NCBI RefSeq assembly: GCF_029223185.1
Contig: NZ_JARHUG010000011.1
Coordinates: 62,001-126,000 of the forward strand
Origin: Aliiglaciecola sp. CAU 1673
GTDB lineage: Bacteria > Pseudomonadota > Gammaproteobacteria > Enterobacterales > Alteromonadaceae
DNA length: 64,000 nucleotides
Direction of reading: 5' to 3'
Shown: piece by piece, positions 1 to 9,385 of the stretch
Position numbering within the stretch: position 1 is the stretch's first letter
Layout: each line of letters starts with the position of its first letter
Position numbers and translations under genes: made by a program
Notes under the pieces: generated by a model
Seen by the model: the letters and a program-made list of their open reading frames with translations, nothing else
Database searches by the model: none
Told to the model about the DNA's origin: nothing

Positions 1-146
1 GTAAGTGATTGTGCCAGGTACAAAAACATCAATGCTACAAGTGTGTTAGGTTGAATTGCCATTGTGAACAAAAATGCTTGGTTAAGCCAGTCCGCTCAGC
101 CTGGTTTTAGCAAACACAAAGCGTTGAATTGGACTTGTGTTTTACC

Positions 147-175
147 TTATCAGCGACCGCATTTTCCACTATAAT
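147..175 (+). promoter_or_regulatory. Predicted sigma-70 promoter of purL
   Basis: A perfect -10 hexamer TATAAT lies at 170-175. It is preceded at exactly 17 bp by TTATCA at 147-152, which matches the -35 consensus at four of six positions. Transcription would start near 182, giving purL a leader of about 80 nt. That leader contains a 10-bp direct repeat, CAGTCCCTGT, at 214-223 and 228-237. I saw no PurR-type operator. This is motif reading only, with no expression evidence. Confidence 0.6.
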
Positions 176-264
176 GCGCCGCTGCACAGATAACCTGGGA
201 ACAGCAGCTGTCACAGTCCCTGTCAGGCAGTCCCTGTTTCCCCAACTCAGGTAAAAAGAAGCCT

Positions 265-3200
265 ATGCTAGTTCTTCGTGGTGCCCCTGCCCTGTCAGAT
301 TTTAAGATTCAGAAGTTATTGGACCGTTTGCGCGCGCAGGATCTGCCCGTTACCGGCCTGTATGCAGAGTTTATGCACTTCGCCCATTTACAGGCGGATT
401 TGCAAGATAGCGAGCTGCAAGTACTCAAGAGTTTGTTGGTCTATGGCCCTAAGGTGCAGGAACACGAGGGTGCCGGGATGATGGTGTTGGTCGTGCCAAG
501 GCCCGGTACGATTTCGCCCTGGTCATCTAAAGCCACCGATATCGCCAGAAACTGTGGTTTAGGTAAAGTGCAACGCCTCGAGCGCGGCATTGCTTACTAT
601 GTGCAGGGTGTGGATGAAAGTCAGCGCCAAGCTGTCGCGGCATTGTTGCATGATCGTATGACCGAAGCGGTGCTTAGCGAGCTTCAGCAGGCCGATCAGT
701 TGTTTGCCAAAGCCTCCCCAAGCCCGATGAACAGCGTGGATATTCTCGGTAAGGGGCGAGCTGCCTTAGAGCAGGCTAACGTGAAGATGGGCCTGGCCCT
801 GGCTGAAGATGAAATCGATTACCTGTTTGATAATTTCACCCGCTTAGGCCGCAACCCTAACGATGTCGAACTCTATATGTTCGCGCAGGCCAATTCCGAG
901 CATTGCCGTCACAAGATCTTCAACGCTGATTGGACTATCGACGGTCAAAAGCAGCCCAAGTCGCTGTTTAAGATGATTAAAAATACCTTCGAGCATTGCC
1001 CTGACTATGTGCATTCTGCTTACAAAGATAACGCCGCCGTGATGGAAGGCTCTGTGGCCGGTCGTTTCTTCCCGGTAGGGGAGCAGCGTGAATATCAATA
1101 CCATCAGGAAAACATCGATATTCTGATGAAGGTGGAAACCCACAACCATCCTACGGCGATTTCGCCTTTCCCGGGGGCGGCAACCGGCTCTGGTGGCGAA
1201 ATTCGTGATGAAGGCGCCACCGGCCGCGGCTCCAAGCCTAAAGCCGGGTTGGCAGGTTTTTCGGTCTCCAACTTGCGTATTCCTGGTTTCGAGCAACCCT
1301 GGGAAAATCAGTACGGTAAGCCTGAGCATATCGTTACTGCTCTGGATATTATGATCGAGGGGCCACTGGGCGCAGCGGCTTTTAATAATGAATTTGGCCG
1401 TCCTAATATCCTTGGCTACTTCCGCAGTTTCGAACAGCAGGTGGAGAGCCACAACGGCCTCGAAGTGCGTGGCTACCACAAGCCCATTATGCTCGCTGGT
1501 GGCCTGGGCAATATCCGTAGCCAGCATATTCAGAAGAACGAGATCCCGGTCGGTGCCAAGCTTATCGTACTCGGTGGCCCCGCCATGAATATAGGTTTAG
1601 GAGGCGGCGCTGCATCGTCCATGGCATCCGGGCAGTCAAACCAGGAGCTGGATTTTGCCTCGGTGCAGCGCGATAACCCTGAAATCGAACGTCGCTGTCA
1701 GGAAGTTATTGATAAGTGCTGGCAGTTGGGCGACAACAACCCCATTCAGTTTATCCACGATGTGGGCGCTGGCGGTTTGTCTAACGCTTTCCCTGAGTTG
1801 GTCAACGATGCTGAGCGTGGCGGTCGTTTCGAATTGCGCAATGTACCGAACGACGAGCCGGGCATGTCACCCTTGCAAATCTGGTGTAACGAATCCCAGG
1901 AACGCTATGTATTGGCGGTAGCCAGTGAAGATCTGGATACCTTTGCCGCCATTTGCGAGCGCGAGCGGGCACCTTTTGCGGTGGTGGGTGAAGCCACCGA
2001 AGAGCGTCACCTGACCTTAAGCGACAAGCATTTCGACAATAAGCCTGTGGACTTACCGTTGGATGTGTTGCTGGGCAAGCCGCCAAAGATGCACCGCGAT
2101 GTTAAAAGTGCCAAGGTGCAAGGTAAGGCCCTGAATACCTTGGGTATTTCCGTCAGTGAAGCGGCCGAGCGCATTTTGCAGCTGCCCACCGTGGCAGAGA
2201 AGACCTTCCTTATTACCATTGGCGATCGCTCGGTAACCGGTTTGGTTAGCCGCGATCAAATGGTCGGCCCCTGGCAGGTGCCCGTGGCCGATGTGGCGGT
2301 AACCGCAGCAGCTTATGACAGTTACCATGGTGAAGCCATGGCCATGGGCGAGCGTACCCCGACTGCGCTGTTGGATTTCGGCGCCTCTGCCCGTATGGCA
2401 GTGGCCGAAGCCATTACCAACATTGCTGCTGCCGATATCGGCGAGCTGAAACGGGTGAAATTGTCGGCTAACTGGATGGCCGCTGCCGGTCATCCCGGTG
2501 AGGACGCCGGTTTGTATGAGGCGGTTAAGGCCGTGGGCGAAGAGCTTTGCCCGGCACTGGGGCTGACCATTCCTGTGGGTAAGGACTCTATGTCCATGAA
2601 AACCCGCTGGCAGGACCAGGGCGAAGATAAGTCGGTGACGGCACCGCTGTCATTGGTGATCTCTGCCTTTGCCAGGGTCGAAGATGTACGTAAGACAATG
2701 ACACCGCAGCTACGCCTGGAAAAAGGTGACTCCAAATTAGTGCTTATCGATTTAGGCGCTAAACAAAACCGTTTAGGCGCGTCCTGTTTGGCACAGGTCT
2801 ATCAGCAACTGGGTGACAAACCTGCGGATCTGGATAAGCCGGAGCTGCTGAGTGGTTTCTTCAATGCCATTCAGGCATTGAATCGTCAGGGCTTGCTGTG
2901 GGCTTACCACGACCGCTCTGATGGTGGCCTGTTTACCACCTTGTCTGAAATGGCTTTTGCCGGCAATTGTGGTGTGGATATCCAATTAGATGGCTTGGGT
3001 CAGGATGCGCTATCTATCCTCTTCAACGAGGAGTTAGGCGCGGTGATCCAAGTAGCTAGCGAGCAACTGAACAAGGTATTGACCACTCTTGAACAGCATG
3101 GTTTGGCAACCAATAGCCATGTGATTGGCGAGCCTGTATCGGCCGACAATCTGCGTTTCTCGATGGCGGGTGAGACAGTGCTGGAAAACAGCCGTACTCA

Positions 3201-4146
3201 TTACCGTTTGCTGTGGGCTCAGGTTACGCACAAGATCCAGTCCATGCGTGACAACCCAGAGTGCGTTAAGCAAGAGCTGCAGATCAAATCCGATGCAGCC
3301 AATCCGGGCTTACACGCCAAACTCAGCTTTGATCCTCAGCAAGATGTAGCGGCGCCCCTTATTGTTAAAGGCATCAGACCCAAAGTGGCAATCTTGCGTG
3401 AGCAGGGGGTGAACTCTCACGTTGAGATGGCGGCGGCATTCAGTCGTGCAGGGTTTAGCGCTATCGACGTGCATATGAGTGATGTGCTGTCTGGCCGGGT
3501 GAGTTTAGAAGACTTCCAGGGACTGGTGGCATGTGGTGGTTTCTCTTACGGTGACGTGCTGGGTGCCGGGGAAGGTTGGGCTAAGTCCATCCTTTTCAAC
3601 GATAAGGCACGAGCCCAGTTTGAGAGTTTCTTCCACCGTGACAACACCTTCTCCTTAGGTGTGTGTAACGGCTGTCAGATGATGTCCAATCTGAAAAGTT
3701 TGATCCCAGGTGCAGAGATGTGGCCGCACTTCGTCACCAACAAGAGTGAGCGCTTCGAAGCGCGCTTCTCCCTGGTGGAAGTCATGGAATCCAAATCCGT
3801 GCTGTTGCAGGGCATGGCGGGCTCACGTATTCCGGTTGCCGTTTCTCACGGCGAAGGGCGTGCTGAGTTTAGCAGTGCTGAAGTCTTGCAGGCGGCACAG
3901 GCCTCTGCCATGGCTATGCGCTTTGTGGACAATTATGGCCAGGTGACCGAACAGTATCCTGCTAACCCCAATGGTTCGCCGTTGGGGATCACCGGTCTCA
4001 CCAGCAAGGATGGCCGCGCTACCATTATGATGCCCCATCCGGAGCGGGTGTTCAGGACAGTAGCCAACTCCTGGCGTCCGGATGAGTGGCAGGAAGATGG
4101 TCCATGGATGCGGATGTTCAGAAATGCCCGGGTATTTGTAGGATAA
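265..4146 (+). CDS. purL: Phosphoribosylformylglycinamidine synthase (FGAM synthetase)
   Basis: PurL converts formylglycinamide ribonucleotide, ATP and glutamine to FGAM, the fourth step of de novo purine synthesis, in the cytoplasm. At 1293 residues it is the large single-chain proteobacterial type: an N-terminal PurS-like region (it opens [11 protein letters not shown], close to E. coli), two AIR-synthase-like ATP-binding halves (motif [16 protein letters not shown] near residue 290), and a C-terminal class I glutaminase. The glutaminase nucleophile is the first Cys of GVCNGCQ (about C1134), and the His and Glu partners sit in PHPERV near the C-terminus. The ATG at 265 gives a full-length N-terminus. 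The gene stands alone between its own promoter and terminator. An antisense open frame at 844-1527 lies inside it and is not credible as a gene. Confidence 0.98.
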   Translation: MLVLRGAPALSDFKIQKLLDRLRAQDLPVTGLYAEFMHFAHLQADLQDSELQVLKSLLVYGPKVQEHEGAGMMVLVVPRPGTISPWSSKATDIARNCGLGKVQRLERGIAYYVQGVDESQRQAVAALLHDRMTEAVLSELQQADQLFAKASPSPMNSVDILGKGRAALEQANVKMGLALAEDEIDYLFDNFTRLGRNPNDVELYMFAQANSEHCRHKIFNADWTIDGQKQPKSLFKMIKNTFEHCPDYVHSAYKDNAAVMEGSVAGRFFPVGEQREYQYHQENIDILMKVETHNHPTAISPFPGAATGSGGEIRDEGATGRGSKPKAGLAGFSVSNLRIPGFEQPWENQYGKPEHIVTALDIMIEGPLGAAAFNNEFGRPNILGYFRSFEQQVESHNGLEVRGYHKPIMLAGGLGNIRSQHIQKNEIPVGAKLIVLGGPAMNIGLGGGAASSMASGQSNQELDFASVQRDNPEIERRCQEVIDKCWQLGDNNPIQFIHDVGAGGLSNAFPELVNDAERGGRFELRNVPNDEPGMSPLQIWCNESQERYVLAVASEDLDTFAAICERERAPFAVVGEATEERHLTLSDKHFDNKPVDLPLDVLLGKPPKMHRDVKSAKVQGKALNTLGISVSEAAERILQLPTVAEKTFLITIGDRSVTGLVSRDQMVGPWQVPVADVAVTAAAYDSYHGEAMAMGERTPTALLDFGASARMAVAEAITNIAAADIGELKRVKLSANWMAAAGHPGEDAGLYEAVKAVGEELCPALGLTIPVGKDSMSMKTRWQDQGEDKSVTAPLSLVISAFARVEDVRKTMTPQLRLEKGDSKLVLIDLGAKQNRLGASCLAQVYQQLGDKPADLDKPELLSGFFNAIQALNRQGLLWAYHDRSDGGLFTTLSEMAFAGNCGVDIQLDGLGQDALSILFNEELGAVIQVASEQLNKVLTTLEQHGLATNSHVIGEPVSADNLRFSMAGETVLENSRTHYRLLWAQVTHKIQSMRDNPECVKQELQIKSDAANPGLHAKLSFDPQQDVAAPLIVKGIRPKVAILREQGVNSHVEMAAAFSRAGFSAIDVHMSDVLSGRVSLEDFQGLVACGGFSYGDVLGAGEGWAKSILFNDKARAQFESFFHRDNTFSLGVCNGCQMMSNLKSLIPGAEMWPHFVTNKSERFEARFSLVEVMESKSVLLQGMAGSRIPVAVSHGEGRAEFSSAEVLQAAQASAMAMRFVDNYGQVTEQYPANPNGSPLGITGLTSKDGRATIMMPHPERVFRTVANSWRPDEWQEDGPWMRMFRNARVFVG

Positions 4147-4190
4147 GTTGATTTTCGACAAATGCTGGTGTCCCTCGGGGCGCGGGTTAC

Positions 4191-4223
4191 GCAAAAACGC
4201 CGGTCATTTACCGGCGTTTTTGC
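4191..4223 (+). terminator. Rho-independent terminator after purL
   Basis: A perfect 14-bp inverted repeat, GCAAAAACGCCGGT (4191-4204) and ACCGGCGTTTTTGC (4210-4223), with a 5-nt loop, starts 45 nt after the purL stop. The stem ends in T5 on the plus strand and in A5 on its 5' side, so it could work in both directions. Confidence 0.85.
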
Positions 4224-4474
4224 ATATTTCTACTACTTTTTACCGATTTTTTTCATTTTCTTTGCTTAAGCTGTTGTTAAATAAAGGGTCTATGATTAGA
4301 CTTTGTACAGTTCCATGTGGTTTCGATTGGCATAGGGAAGTGTTTGCCATTAGATGCGACTGTTTATCTCTGTTAACGCAGAAGATTCAAGACAAGCATC
4401 CCCAGAGGTGGTCATCGAATGGAACGCAGCAGAGCAGGGATTTGTAGACACAAAAATAATAACAGAGACAGTTT

Positions 4475-4609
4475 ATGAACCGCTCTTCGAAAGGATTTGG
4501 CTTGGCCGGCGTTTTGTTCGCCGTGATCGTCATGATGCTGACCGCGTTTTTTGGGGCCAGAGCTGATGCCAGTCAAATCAACGAGCCAACAAGCCAGCTT
4601 CAGCGTTAA
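4475..4609 (+). CDS. Small single-pass membrane protein (44 aa), unknown
   Basis: I do not recognise this protein. It is a 44-codon frame opening MNRSSKGFGLAG, followed by one hydrophobic helix (about residues 8-27, GVLFAVIVMMLTAFFGA), then the possible signal-peptidase site ARADA and a short polar tail ending QLQR. That is the shape of a small membrane protein or of a cleaved exported peptide. The ribosome site is only a weak purine stretch (AACAGAGACAG). It lies downstream of the purL terminator in an otherwise empty 450-bp gap. Its stop overlaps the stop of the convergent smrA by 4 bp. The positive-then-hydrophobic-then-polar order is what makes it more than a chance frame, but expression is unproven. 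Confidence 0.45.
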   Translation: MNRSSKGFGLAGVLFAVIVMMLTAFFGARADASQINEPTSQLQR

Positions 4610-5190
4610 CGCTTTCGGTGCATTTCACGGTTAGCCAATTTCTGTTGCGGGTTCTTACGCAGTAACACATAGGTGGCGCCCAAGCCGCCATGGTATTTTT
4701 GCGCCGTGTGAAAAGCCAGAATCTCCGGTATTTGACGCAACCACTGGTTTACGTAACTTTTTATCAGTGCTGGAAAAGGTTTGCTGTGCTTGCCAATGCC
4801 ATGCTGAATCAATAGTACTCTCAAGCCACGTTTATAGGCAGACACAATAGTGTCAAACAGCTGGTTTCGGGCCATTTCCGGCCCCATAGCCTGCAAATGT
4901 AGTACCTCATCGATCTGGTATTGCCCGAGTCGCAATTTCTTAAATACACCTTCCTGAACCCCATCTTTCTTGAACACCAGGAAATCTTCAGGATCCACAG
5001 GATCGACTTTTTCTATACTCAGGTAATTGCCGTCTTCCAGCAAGTGACGCTCTAACGCTTGGCGTTTAAGTTGCTGCGCCAAGGTCGGTGCAAAATCCCC
5101 TTGGAGGACTACTTTTTCATCCTGCTTAAGAGGCCTCACATCTTGCATGGCTTCCAGAAACAGGCTTTCGGTATCTTCTCTGTCTGACAT
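4606..5190 (-). CDS. smrA: Smr-domain protein, SmrA/YdaL type
   Basis: This 194-residue protein has a conserved N-terminal box (SLFLEAMQDVRPLK, residues 9-22) shared with E. coli SmrA (YdaL), and a C-terminal Smr domain (about 95-180) with the nucleic-acid-binding HGIGKH motif. The other Smr hallmark, LDLHG, is degenerate here (LHLQAM), as in SmrA and unlike the ribosome-rescue nuclease SmrB. Catalytic activity should therefore not be assumed. The start is well set by the strong Shine-Dalgarno GGGAGGT eight bases upstream of ATG at 5190. The gene follows pqiC by 45 nt on the same strand and may be the last gene of that operon. No function in lipid transport is implied. Confidence 0.85.
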   Translation of the reverse strand: MSDREDTESLFLEAMQDVRPLKQDEKVVLQGDFAPTLAQQLKRQALERHLLEDGNYLSIEKVDPVDPEDFLVFKKDGVQEGVFKKLRLGQYQIDEVLHLQAMGPEMARNQLFDTIVSAYKRGLRVLLIQHGIGKHSKPFPALIKSYVNQWLRQIPEILAFHTAQKYHGGLGATYVLLRKNPQQKLANREMHRKR

Positions 5191-5235
5191 CTTTACCTCC
5201 CTTAAGCATTATACGCCCAAGGCAAGCCCAGTGGT

Positions 5236-5808
5236 TCAGCGAGACTCAATTTTCTGGGCTATCTGATTACCCAGTTGGCTAACCAAGGCACGCATTTGTG
5301 CGACGGCATGACGATAGCCATCTTCCTGCAGAGGCAAGCTATAAAGACCTTTGCCGCTGTCCACATTGTTACCATCGCTGCCGGTCAGCCAATAGTTGGC
5401 CTCAAGATGTACTTTGCCGTCATGGCCAATAAGGAAATGCACCACTTCAACCCGCAGGCGCAATTTTGCTTGCTCTGCCGTTGGTGCATGGGCTGCTACC
5501 ACTTGGTACTTACTCAAATTGTGGTTTAGTTCCCGGCGCAGCGCTGCTTCAATGCCTTCAGACGGATTCTGCGCCCAAAGATGTTGTCGGGAGACTCTGA
5601 GTTCATGGGGAGCCACTTCCATGACCAAGCCATCTTGCTGCAGGTAACCAGGCAGCAATGGCAGCTCTAATACAATGGGCTTGGTTTGCGCTTTTGGGGA
5701 AGGCACAGTTTCGGTGCCCTGATCAAGCAAGTAATAGTGCAGCGCAACCGGCTCGCTGGCACAACCGGCTATTGCCAGCAGTAAGCTCAGCATCATGGTT
5801 TTATTCAT
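5236..5808 (-). CDS. pqiC: PqiC-type outer-membrane lipoprotein of the Pqi lipid transport system
   Basis: PqiC is the outer-membrane lipoprotein partner of PqiB (ABC-type transport auxiliary lipoprotein family, formerly DUF330). The start is ATG at 5808, preceded by AAGGGGG and overlapping the end of pqiB by 8 bp. A longer frame upstream adds only pqiB-overlapping sequence. The 190-residue product opens MNKTMMLSLLLAIAGC, a clear lipobox with C16 as the lipidated residue. The mature part contains the family's YYLLDQG start and the PLLPGYLQQDGLV strand region. It is the third gene of the pqiA-pqiB-pqiC operon and is translationally coupled to pqiB. Confidence 0.9.
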   Translation of the reverse strand: MNKTMMLSLLLAIAGCASEPVALHYYLLDQGTETVPSPKAQTKPIVLELPLLPGYLQQDGLVMEVAPHELRVSRQHLWAQNPSEGIEAALRRELNHNLSKYQVVAAHAPTAEQAKLRLRVEVVHFLIGHDGKVHLEANYWLTGSDGNNVDSGKGLYSLPLQEDGYRHAVAQMRALVSQLGNQIAQKIESR

Positions 5809-7567
5809 TGCGACCCCCTTTGCGCAGCGCGGCTTTAGGTTGTGGTTCACCTGCTTCCCCTTCACTGAAAATTAAGCTGTTAGGCTGACTGTTTAACTGT
5901 TGCAGCAGCGGCTGTAACTGGCCCATGGTTTCTTCAAATTGTCGAATGGCCCGACGAAGCTCTTCATGACTGGAGGAACCACCTTTAAATGAACGACTGA
6001 GCTCTTCGATACTGACCAAGGTTTGATTTATCTGGCTGATCAAACCTTCGTTACTAACATTCGCCAATAGGCTATCTACCCCGGATAAGGTTTTTTGTAT
6101 GCCTAAGAGCGTTGTGTCAGCAGTTTGCAGCATGTCTCTGGTATCAGAGGCCAGTGCCTCCAGAGGGAAGGCATGCAACTTATCTAACAGGGCGTCTACT
6201 TTCTGGGCAAGTTGTGATATTTCTCCGGAGATGGCCGGGATCACCCTGAGTCCCTGATATTGGGTCAACTCATCAACCGCCAGTTCAGGATAATGTTGCA
6301 AGTCCACAAACTGTCTGCCGGTCAGTAAGTTGCCGGTTTCCAACCTGGCTTTGAGCCCCAAATGGATCCAGCTATCTATTTGCTGGCCAAGCTTTTTCAA
6401 TCCCTGCTCGTCATCGGTCAGGCCTACCAGACCGGGTTTAATCGAAATCAACACTGGAATACGGTATTCCGCATTCATCAGTTCTTGCGGTTTGTCGGTT
6501 TTTGGATTGATGGCAATTACCCGACCAACCACCAGTCCCCGGTATTCCACGGGAGCACCGGCCACTAAGCCTCGTACCGATTCACTCATCATCAGCATAA
6601 AGCTTTGCTCTTTGTCATAATCCATGGCCAGTGCGGCTTCCTGATCATGGTGGATATGAAAGAACACACGATCTGTTATCTGTTTGCCTAAGGGCAATCC
6701 CTCTGGCACGCCGAAGGTGACGCCATTAGTCAGCAAAGTCTGCAGATTCCCGGTTTGCATGCTCAGTCCTTCAGTGCCCAGTTCCACCTTAATACCACTG
6801 GCATTCCAGAAACGGGTATTCTCTGTAATCAGCTGATGATAAGGGGCTTCGATAAAGGCGTTGTAATACACCTGGCGTTCTTGATAATTGAAATAAACGT
6901 TCTCGAATTTGCCGACAGTCAGACCTTTATAAATGATGGGATCCCCCTCTGAGAAAGCAAACTCATCATTGCTGCCTAATGTCAGATGTAAGCCGGGGGC
7001 CCCCATGGGGGTTAAGGGCGGCTCATCTAAGCCTCTAAACTTGGTGGCGGTATGATTGCTTTTCCCGGGAGAGACCTCAATATAGGCACCGGAAAACAGT
7101 GTGGACAGCCCGGTGACGCCACTTAAGCTGATTTTCGGCGTGACCACCCAAATTGCAGCATCTTCGGTTAACAGAGGGGCGGCTTCTGCCGTCATCCTGG
7201 CCTTCACTAAGACGCCCTCAGAACCAGGGGCTAGGGTAATGGTTTTGACCAAACCGATATCCACATTGCGGGCTTTAAGTTTGGTCTTGCCTGCTTCCAG
7301 GCCTTCAGCGGAGTGAAACTCTATGGTGACGAGCGGACCCTGCTGGCTGAGCTCCAGATAAATCATCCACAGGCCAACCCCAAGGGCAACCAAAGGGATC
7401 AGCCACACTTTTGACCAGGATGAAGCCGTTTCGATACGGGCTTCTGTGGTAACGCGTCCCTTAGCGCGGGGTGTATCGGATGGTGCCGCTTCAGGCTGAG
7501 TCCCTTCGGACCGTGTCTCTTCAGACAGAGTCTCTTCAGAAGGGCTCGGCGTATTATCTGTTGTCAT
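5801..7567 (-). CDS. pqiB: PqiB, MCE-domain intermembrane lipid transport protein
   Basis: PqiB is a periplasm-spanning protein anchored in the inner membrane that forms a stacked MCE tunnel for lipids. I take ATG at 7567 as the start: it lies within the 14-bp overlap with the pqiA stop, while the upstream ATG at 7597 has no ribosome site. The 588-residue product has a cytoplasmic tail rich in Ser, Glu and Thr, one transmembrane helix (about 53-70, VWLIPLVALGVGLWMIYLEL), three MCE repeats and a long C-terminal helical region (about 440-570), as in E. coli PqiB. The cytoplasmic tail contains a short repetitive stretch (SEETLSEETRSEGTQPE). Confidence 0.95.
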   Translation of the reverse strand: MTTDNTPSPSEETLSEETRSEGTQPEAAPSDTPRAKGRVTTEARIETASSWSKVWLIPLVALGVGLWMIYLELSQQGPLVTIEFHSAEGLEAGKTKLKARNVDIGLVKTITLAPGSEGVLVKARMTAEAAPLLTEDAAIWVVTPKISLSGVTGLSTLFSGAYIEVSPGKSNHTATKFRGLDEPPLTPMGAPGLHLTLGSNDEFAFSEGDPIIYKGLTVGKFENVYFNYQERQVYYNAFIEAPYHQLITENTRFWNASGIKVELGTEGLSMQTGNLQTLLTNGVTFGVPEGLPLGKQITDRVFFHIHHDQEAALAMDYDKEQSFMLMMSESVRGLVAGAPVEYRGLVVGRVIAINPKTDKPQELMNAEYRIPVLISIKPGLVGLTDDEQGLKKLGQQIDSWIHLGLKARLETGNLLTGRQFVDLQHYPELAVDELTQYQGLRVIPAISGEISQLAQKVDALLDKLHAFPLEALASDTRDMLQTADTTLLGIQKTLSGVDSLLANVSNEGLISQINQTLVSIEELSRSFKGGSSSHEELRRAIRQFEETMGQLQPLLQQLNSQPNSLIFSEGEAGEPQPKAALRKGGRNE

Positions 7568-8762
7568 TATCAATTTCCCAGATGAGTCTTGCATCAAAGC
7601 TGTTGGCGGCCAACATGGTCAGAATGACCACGATGGAAAAGGAGACGGCAGCTGGCCCAGGGTAAACGGCCATGCTATTTCCCAGTTGGATCAGGCTGAC
7701 TAAGATAGCCACCACGAATACGTCAATCATTGACCAGCGCCCGACGAAATCGGTCACTCTGAATATTTGTGTGCGCCACTTGCGCACAAAGGGGCTTTTG
7801 GTCTGAATGCTGTAGTTCAGCCAGGCCATGGCCACAAGTTTGCCCACGGGCACCAAAACACTGGCAACGAAGATGATAATGGCAATAGGATAGGAGCCTC
7901 CCTGCCATAAACTGATCACACCTCCCAAAATGGTGTTGGCTGTTTCCTGTCCCAGCAACCTTGTATACATGATCGGGAAAAGGTTGGCCGGGACGTAGAG
8001 AATGGTAGAGGCTAACAGCAGAGCCCAGGTGCGCTGAATAGTTTGTTTGGCAGGAGCTCGTTCAGTTCTTAATTGATGCCACTGCAATTCGCCCAAACGG
8101 CGTAGTTGGGCACTTAGCTGATGGTCATCAAGATAGAGAAAAGCGCCAATCAGAGACAAGGTAAACATGACATAGGCATAAAAAGACATGCCCAGTTCGA
8201 TATCCGCCATATCTCCCACTTTGATCAAGCTGATCAGAGCACCCATCATAAAAATCTCGGCCATGCTCCAGGGCAGTAAGGCGAATATCAGTTTCTTAAC
8301 CCAGGCACCGCGCGGGGGGTAGTGTTCCTGGCGCAAGAAAAAACTGAGATAGATCAGGCTGCAGAGGATAACCAAGGGGATAATGTAGATGGCCGCCAGT
8401 TGGATCCCCGCCAACATCACATAGCCTTGCTCTGCCAACAGACTGATGCTCATGGGTATGCTCATGTGCTGGACCTGTCCGCGCACCCCAAACACCATAA
8501 AGTCAAAGGGCAGGGAAGCCACCAGAAAGAAAAGGCCTGATAAGGAAAAAGCCAGAATTTTATCAATGGCCTGCTGATGATAAAGGGTCAGCAGGCTGCC
8601 GCAGCGCGGACACACGGCTTTTTGTTTGTGGCCAAGACGAGGCAGATTGACTACCAAGCCACATTCATGGCAGGAGATTTCCTGAGAGTGACTGGCACTG
8701 ACGCTGCGGGTCAAAGGGGCATGCTGACTCAAAATGAAGTTCTCCAGTCTATCTGGACCCAA
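7554..8762 (-). CDS. pqiA: PqiA, integral membrane partner of PqiB, lacking the second zinc ribbon
   Basis: PqiA is the polytopic inner-membrane subunit of the Pqi lipid transport system. About 402 residues are present. A zinc-ribbon-like CHECG...CPRCG (C31, C34, C51, C54) opens the first PqiA domain, followed by four helices, a linker and four more helices (VPANLFPIMYT and GGVISLWQGGSYP are family signatures). The E. coli-type protein has a second four-Cys ribbon before the second domain; here that linker has no cysteine. The start is uncertain. The longest frame begins with TTG at 8762, and a second TTG at 8732 has a GGAG nine bases upstream. No ATG fits. It is the first gene of the operon. 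Confidence 0.92.
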   Translation of the reverse strand: MGPDRLENFILSQHAPLTRSVSASHSQEISCHECGLVVNLPRLGHKQKAVCPRCGSLLTLYHQQAIDKILAFSLSGLFFLVASLPFDFMVFGVRGQVQHMSIPMSISLLAEQGYVMLAGIQLAAIYIIPLVILCSLIYLSFFLRQEHYPPRGAWVKKLIFALLPWSMAEIFMMGALISLIKVGDMADIELGMSFYAYVMFTLSLIGAFLYLDDHQLSAQLRRLGELQWHQLRTERAPAKQTIQRTWALLLASTILYVPANLFPIMYTRLLGQETANTILGGVISLWQGGSYPIAIIIFVASVLVPVGKLVAMAWLNYSIQTKSPFVRKWRTQIFRVTDFVGRWSMIDVFVVAILVSLIQLGNSMAVYPGPAAVSFSIVVILTMLAANSFDARLIWEIDNDNR

Positions 8763-8785
8763 GTGAATGAAGCAAGTGCCCGCTA

Positions 8786-9232
8786 TTACTCGGAAGGGGC
8801 TGTTTTACAGGCTGCCTGACCTTTATCGAAGACAATCCGCCACTGGCCATCTTTCTCTTTGCGCCAGATCGAGTTGAACTGAGCAAATTCCTCGCCTTTG
8901 CTATTAAAGACCGGGCCACTGCTGTGAGCCAATTCACCGGAGTTAAGTACTTCGACTTGTATTGGCTGCCAGGAGAAAGGTGCTTCTGCCTCTTCAAAGA
9001 AGCGTTTCCAGTGCTCGGCAACAGCCTGTTTGCCGCGCAATACGCCATTTCCGGAAAAGAATATTGCCTCTTCAGAAAGGAAAGCCTCAAAGGCAGGAAA
9101 ATCACGATTCGCCATGCTGTCTGCAAAGGCCTGTTCGGTGGCCTTCACTTCATCCGCGACGGGAGTTGCTTGGGTAGCGAAGCTGACAAGCACCAGTAAA
9201 CACCGTGCAGATAGTAAAAGCCTAAGTCCCAT
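8786..9232 (-). CDS. Exported SnoaL/DUF4440-like (NTF2-fold) protein
   Basis: The 148-residue product has a signal peptide (MGLRLLLSARCLLVLVSFA, cleavage near ATQA) and an NTF2-like cone-fold domain: the ATEQAFADSMANRDFPAFEAF helix pair, the FFSGNGVLRG turn, and an end WRKEKDGQWRIVFDKG typical of DUF4440/SnoaL proteins. Family members include small enzymes and ligand-binding proteins, so no substrate can be given. ATG at 9232 is preferred because GGGA lies nine bases upstream. A longer form from ATG 9259 would add nine polar residues before the signal peptide. It is transcribed toward pqiA, about 23 nt upstream of it, and could be cotranscribed. It is divergent from the binding-protein gene at 9386. 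Confidence 0.75.
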   Translation of the reverse strand: MGLRLLLSARCLLVLVSFATQATPVADEVKATEQAFADSMANRDFPAFEAFLSEEAIFFSGNGVLRGKQAVAEHWKRFFEEAEAPFSWQPIQVEVLNSGELAHSSGPVFNSKGEEFAQFNSIWRKEKDGQWRIVFDKGQAACKTAPSE

Positions 9233-9385
9233 GGTCGTCCCAATATGTTTGTTTTTCATCAATTTACATGCTCTGACTGGTAACTGCCAGCGCATGACAT
9301 TGTGTTTAGGAATATTTCCTCTGTTGCACCGCATCAGATTCAGTACTGGCTATACTGCTAAATACGCCCCTTGCAAGCTGATCCG

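Noticed and set aside
844-1527. A 227-codon minus-strand frame inside purL
   Set aside because: purL is intact and conserved across this stretch; the antisense product has no recognisable features.
4148-4447. A 99-codon plus-strand frame after purL
   Set aside because: It runs through the purL terminator hairpin and shows no family sequence.
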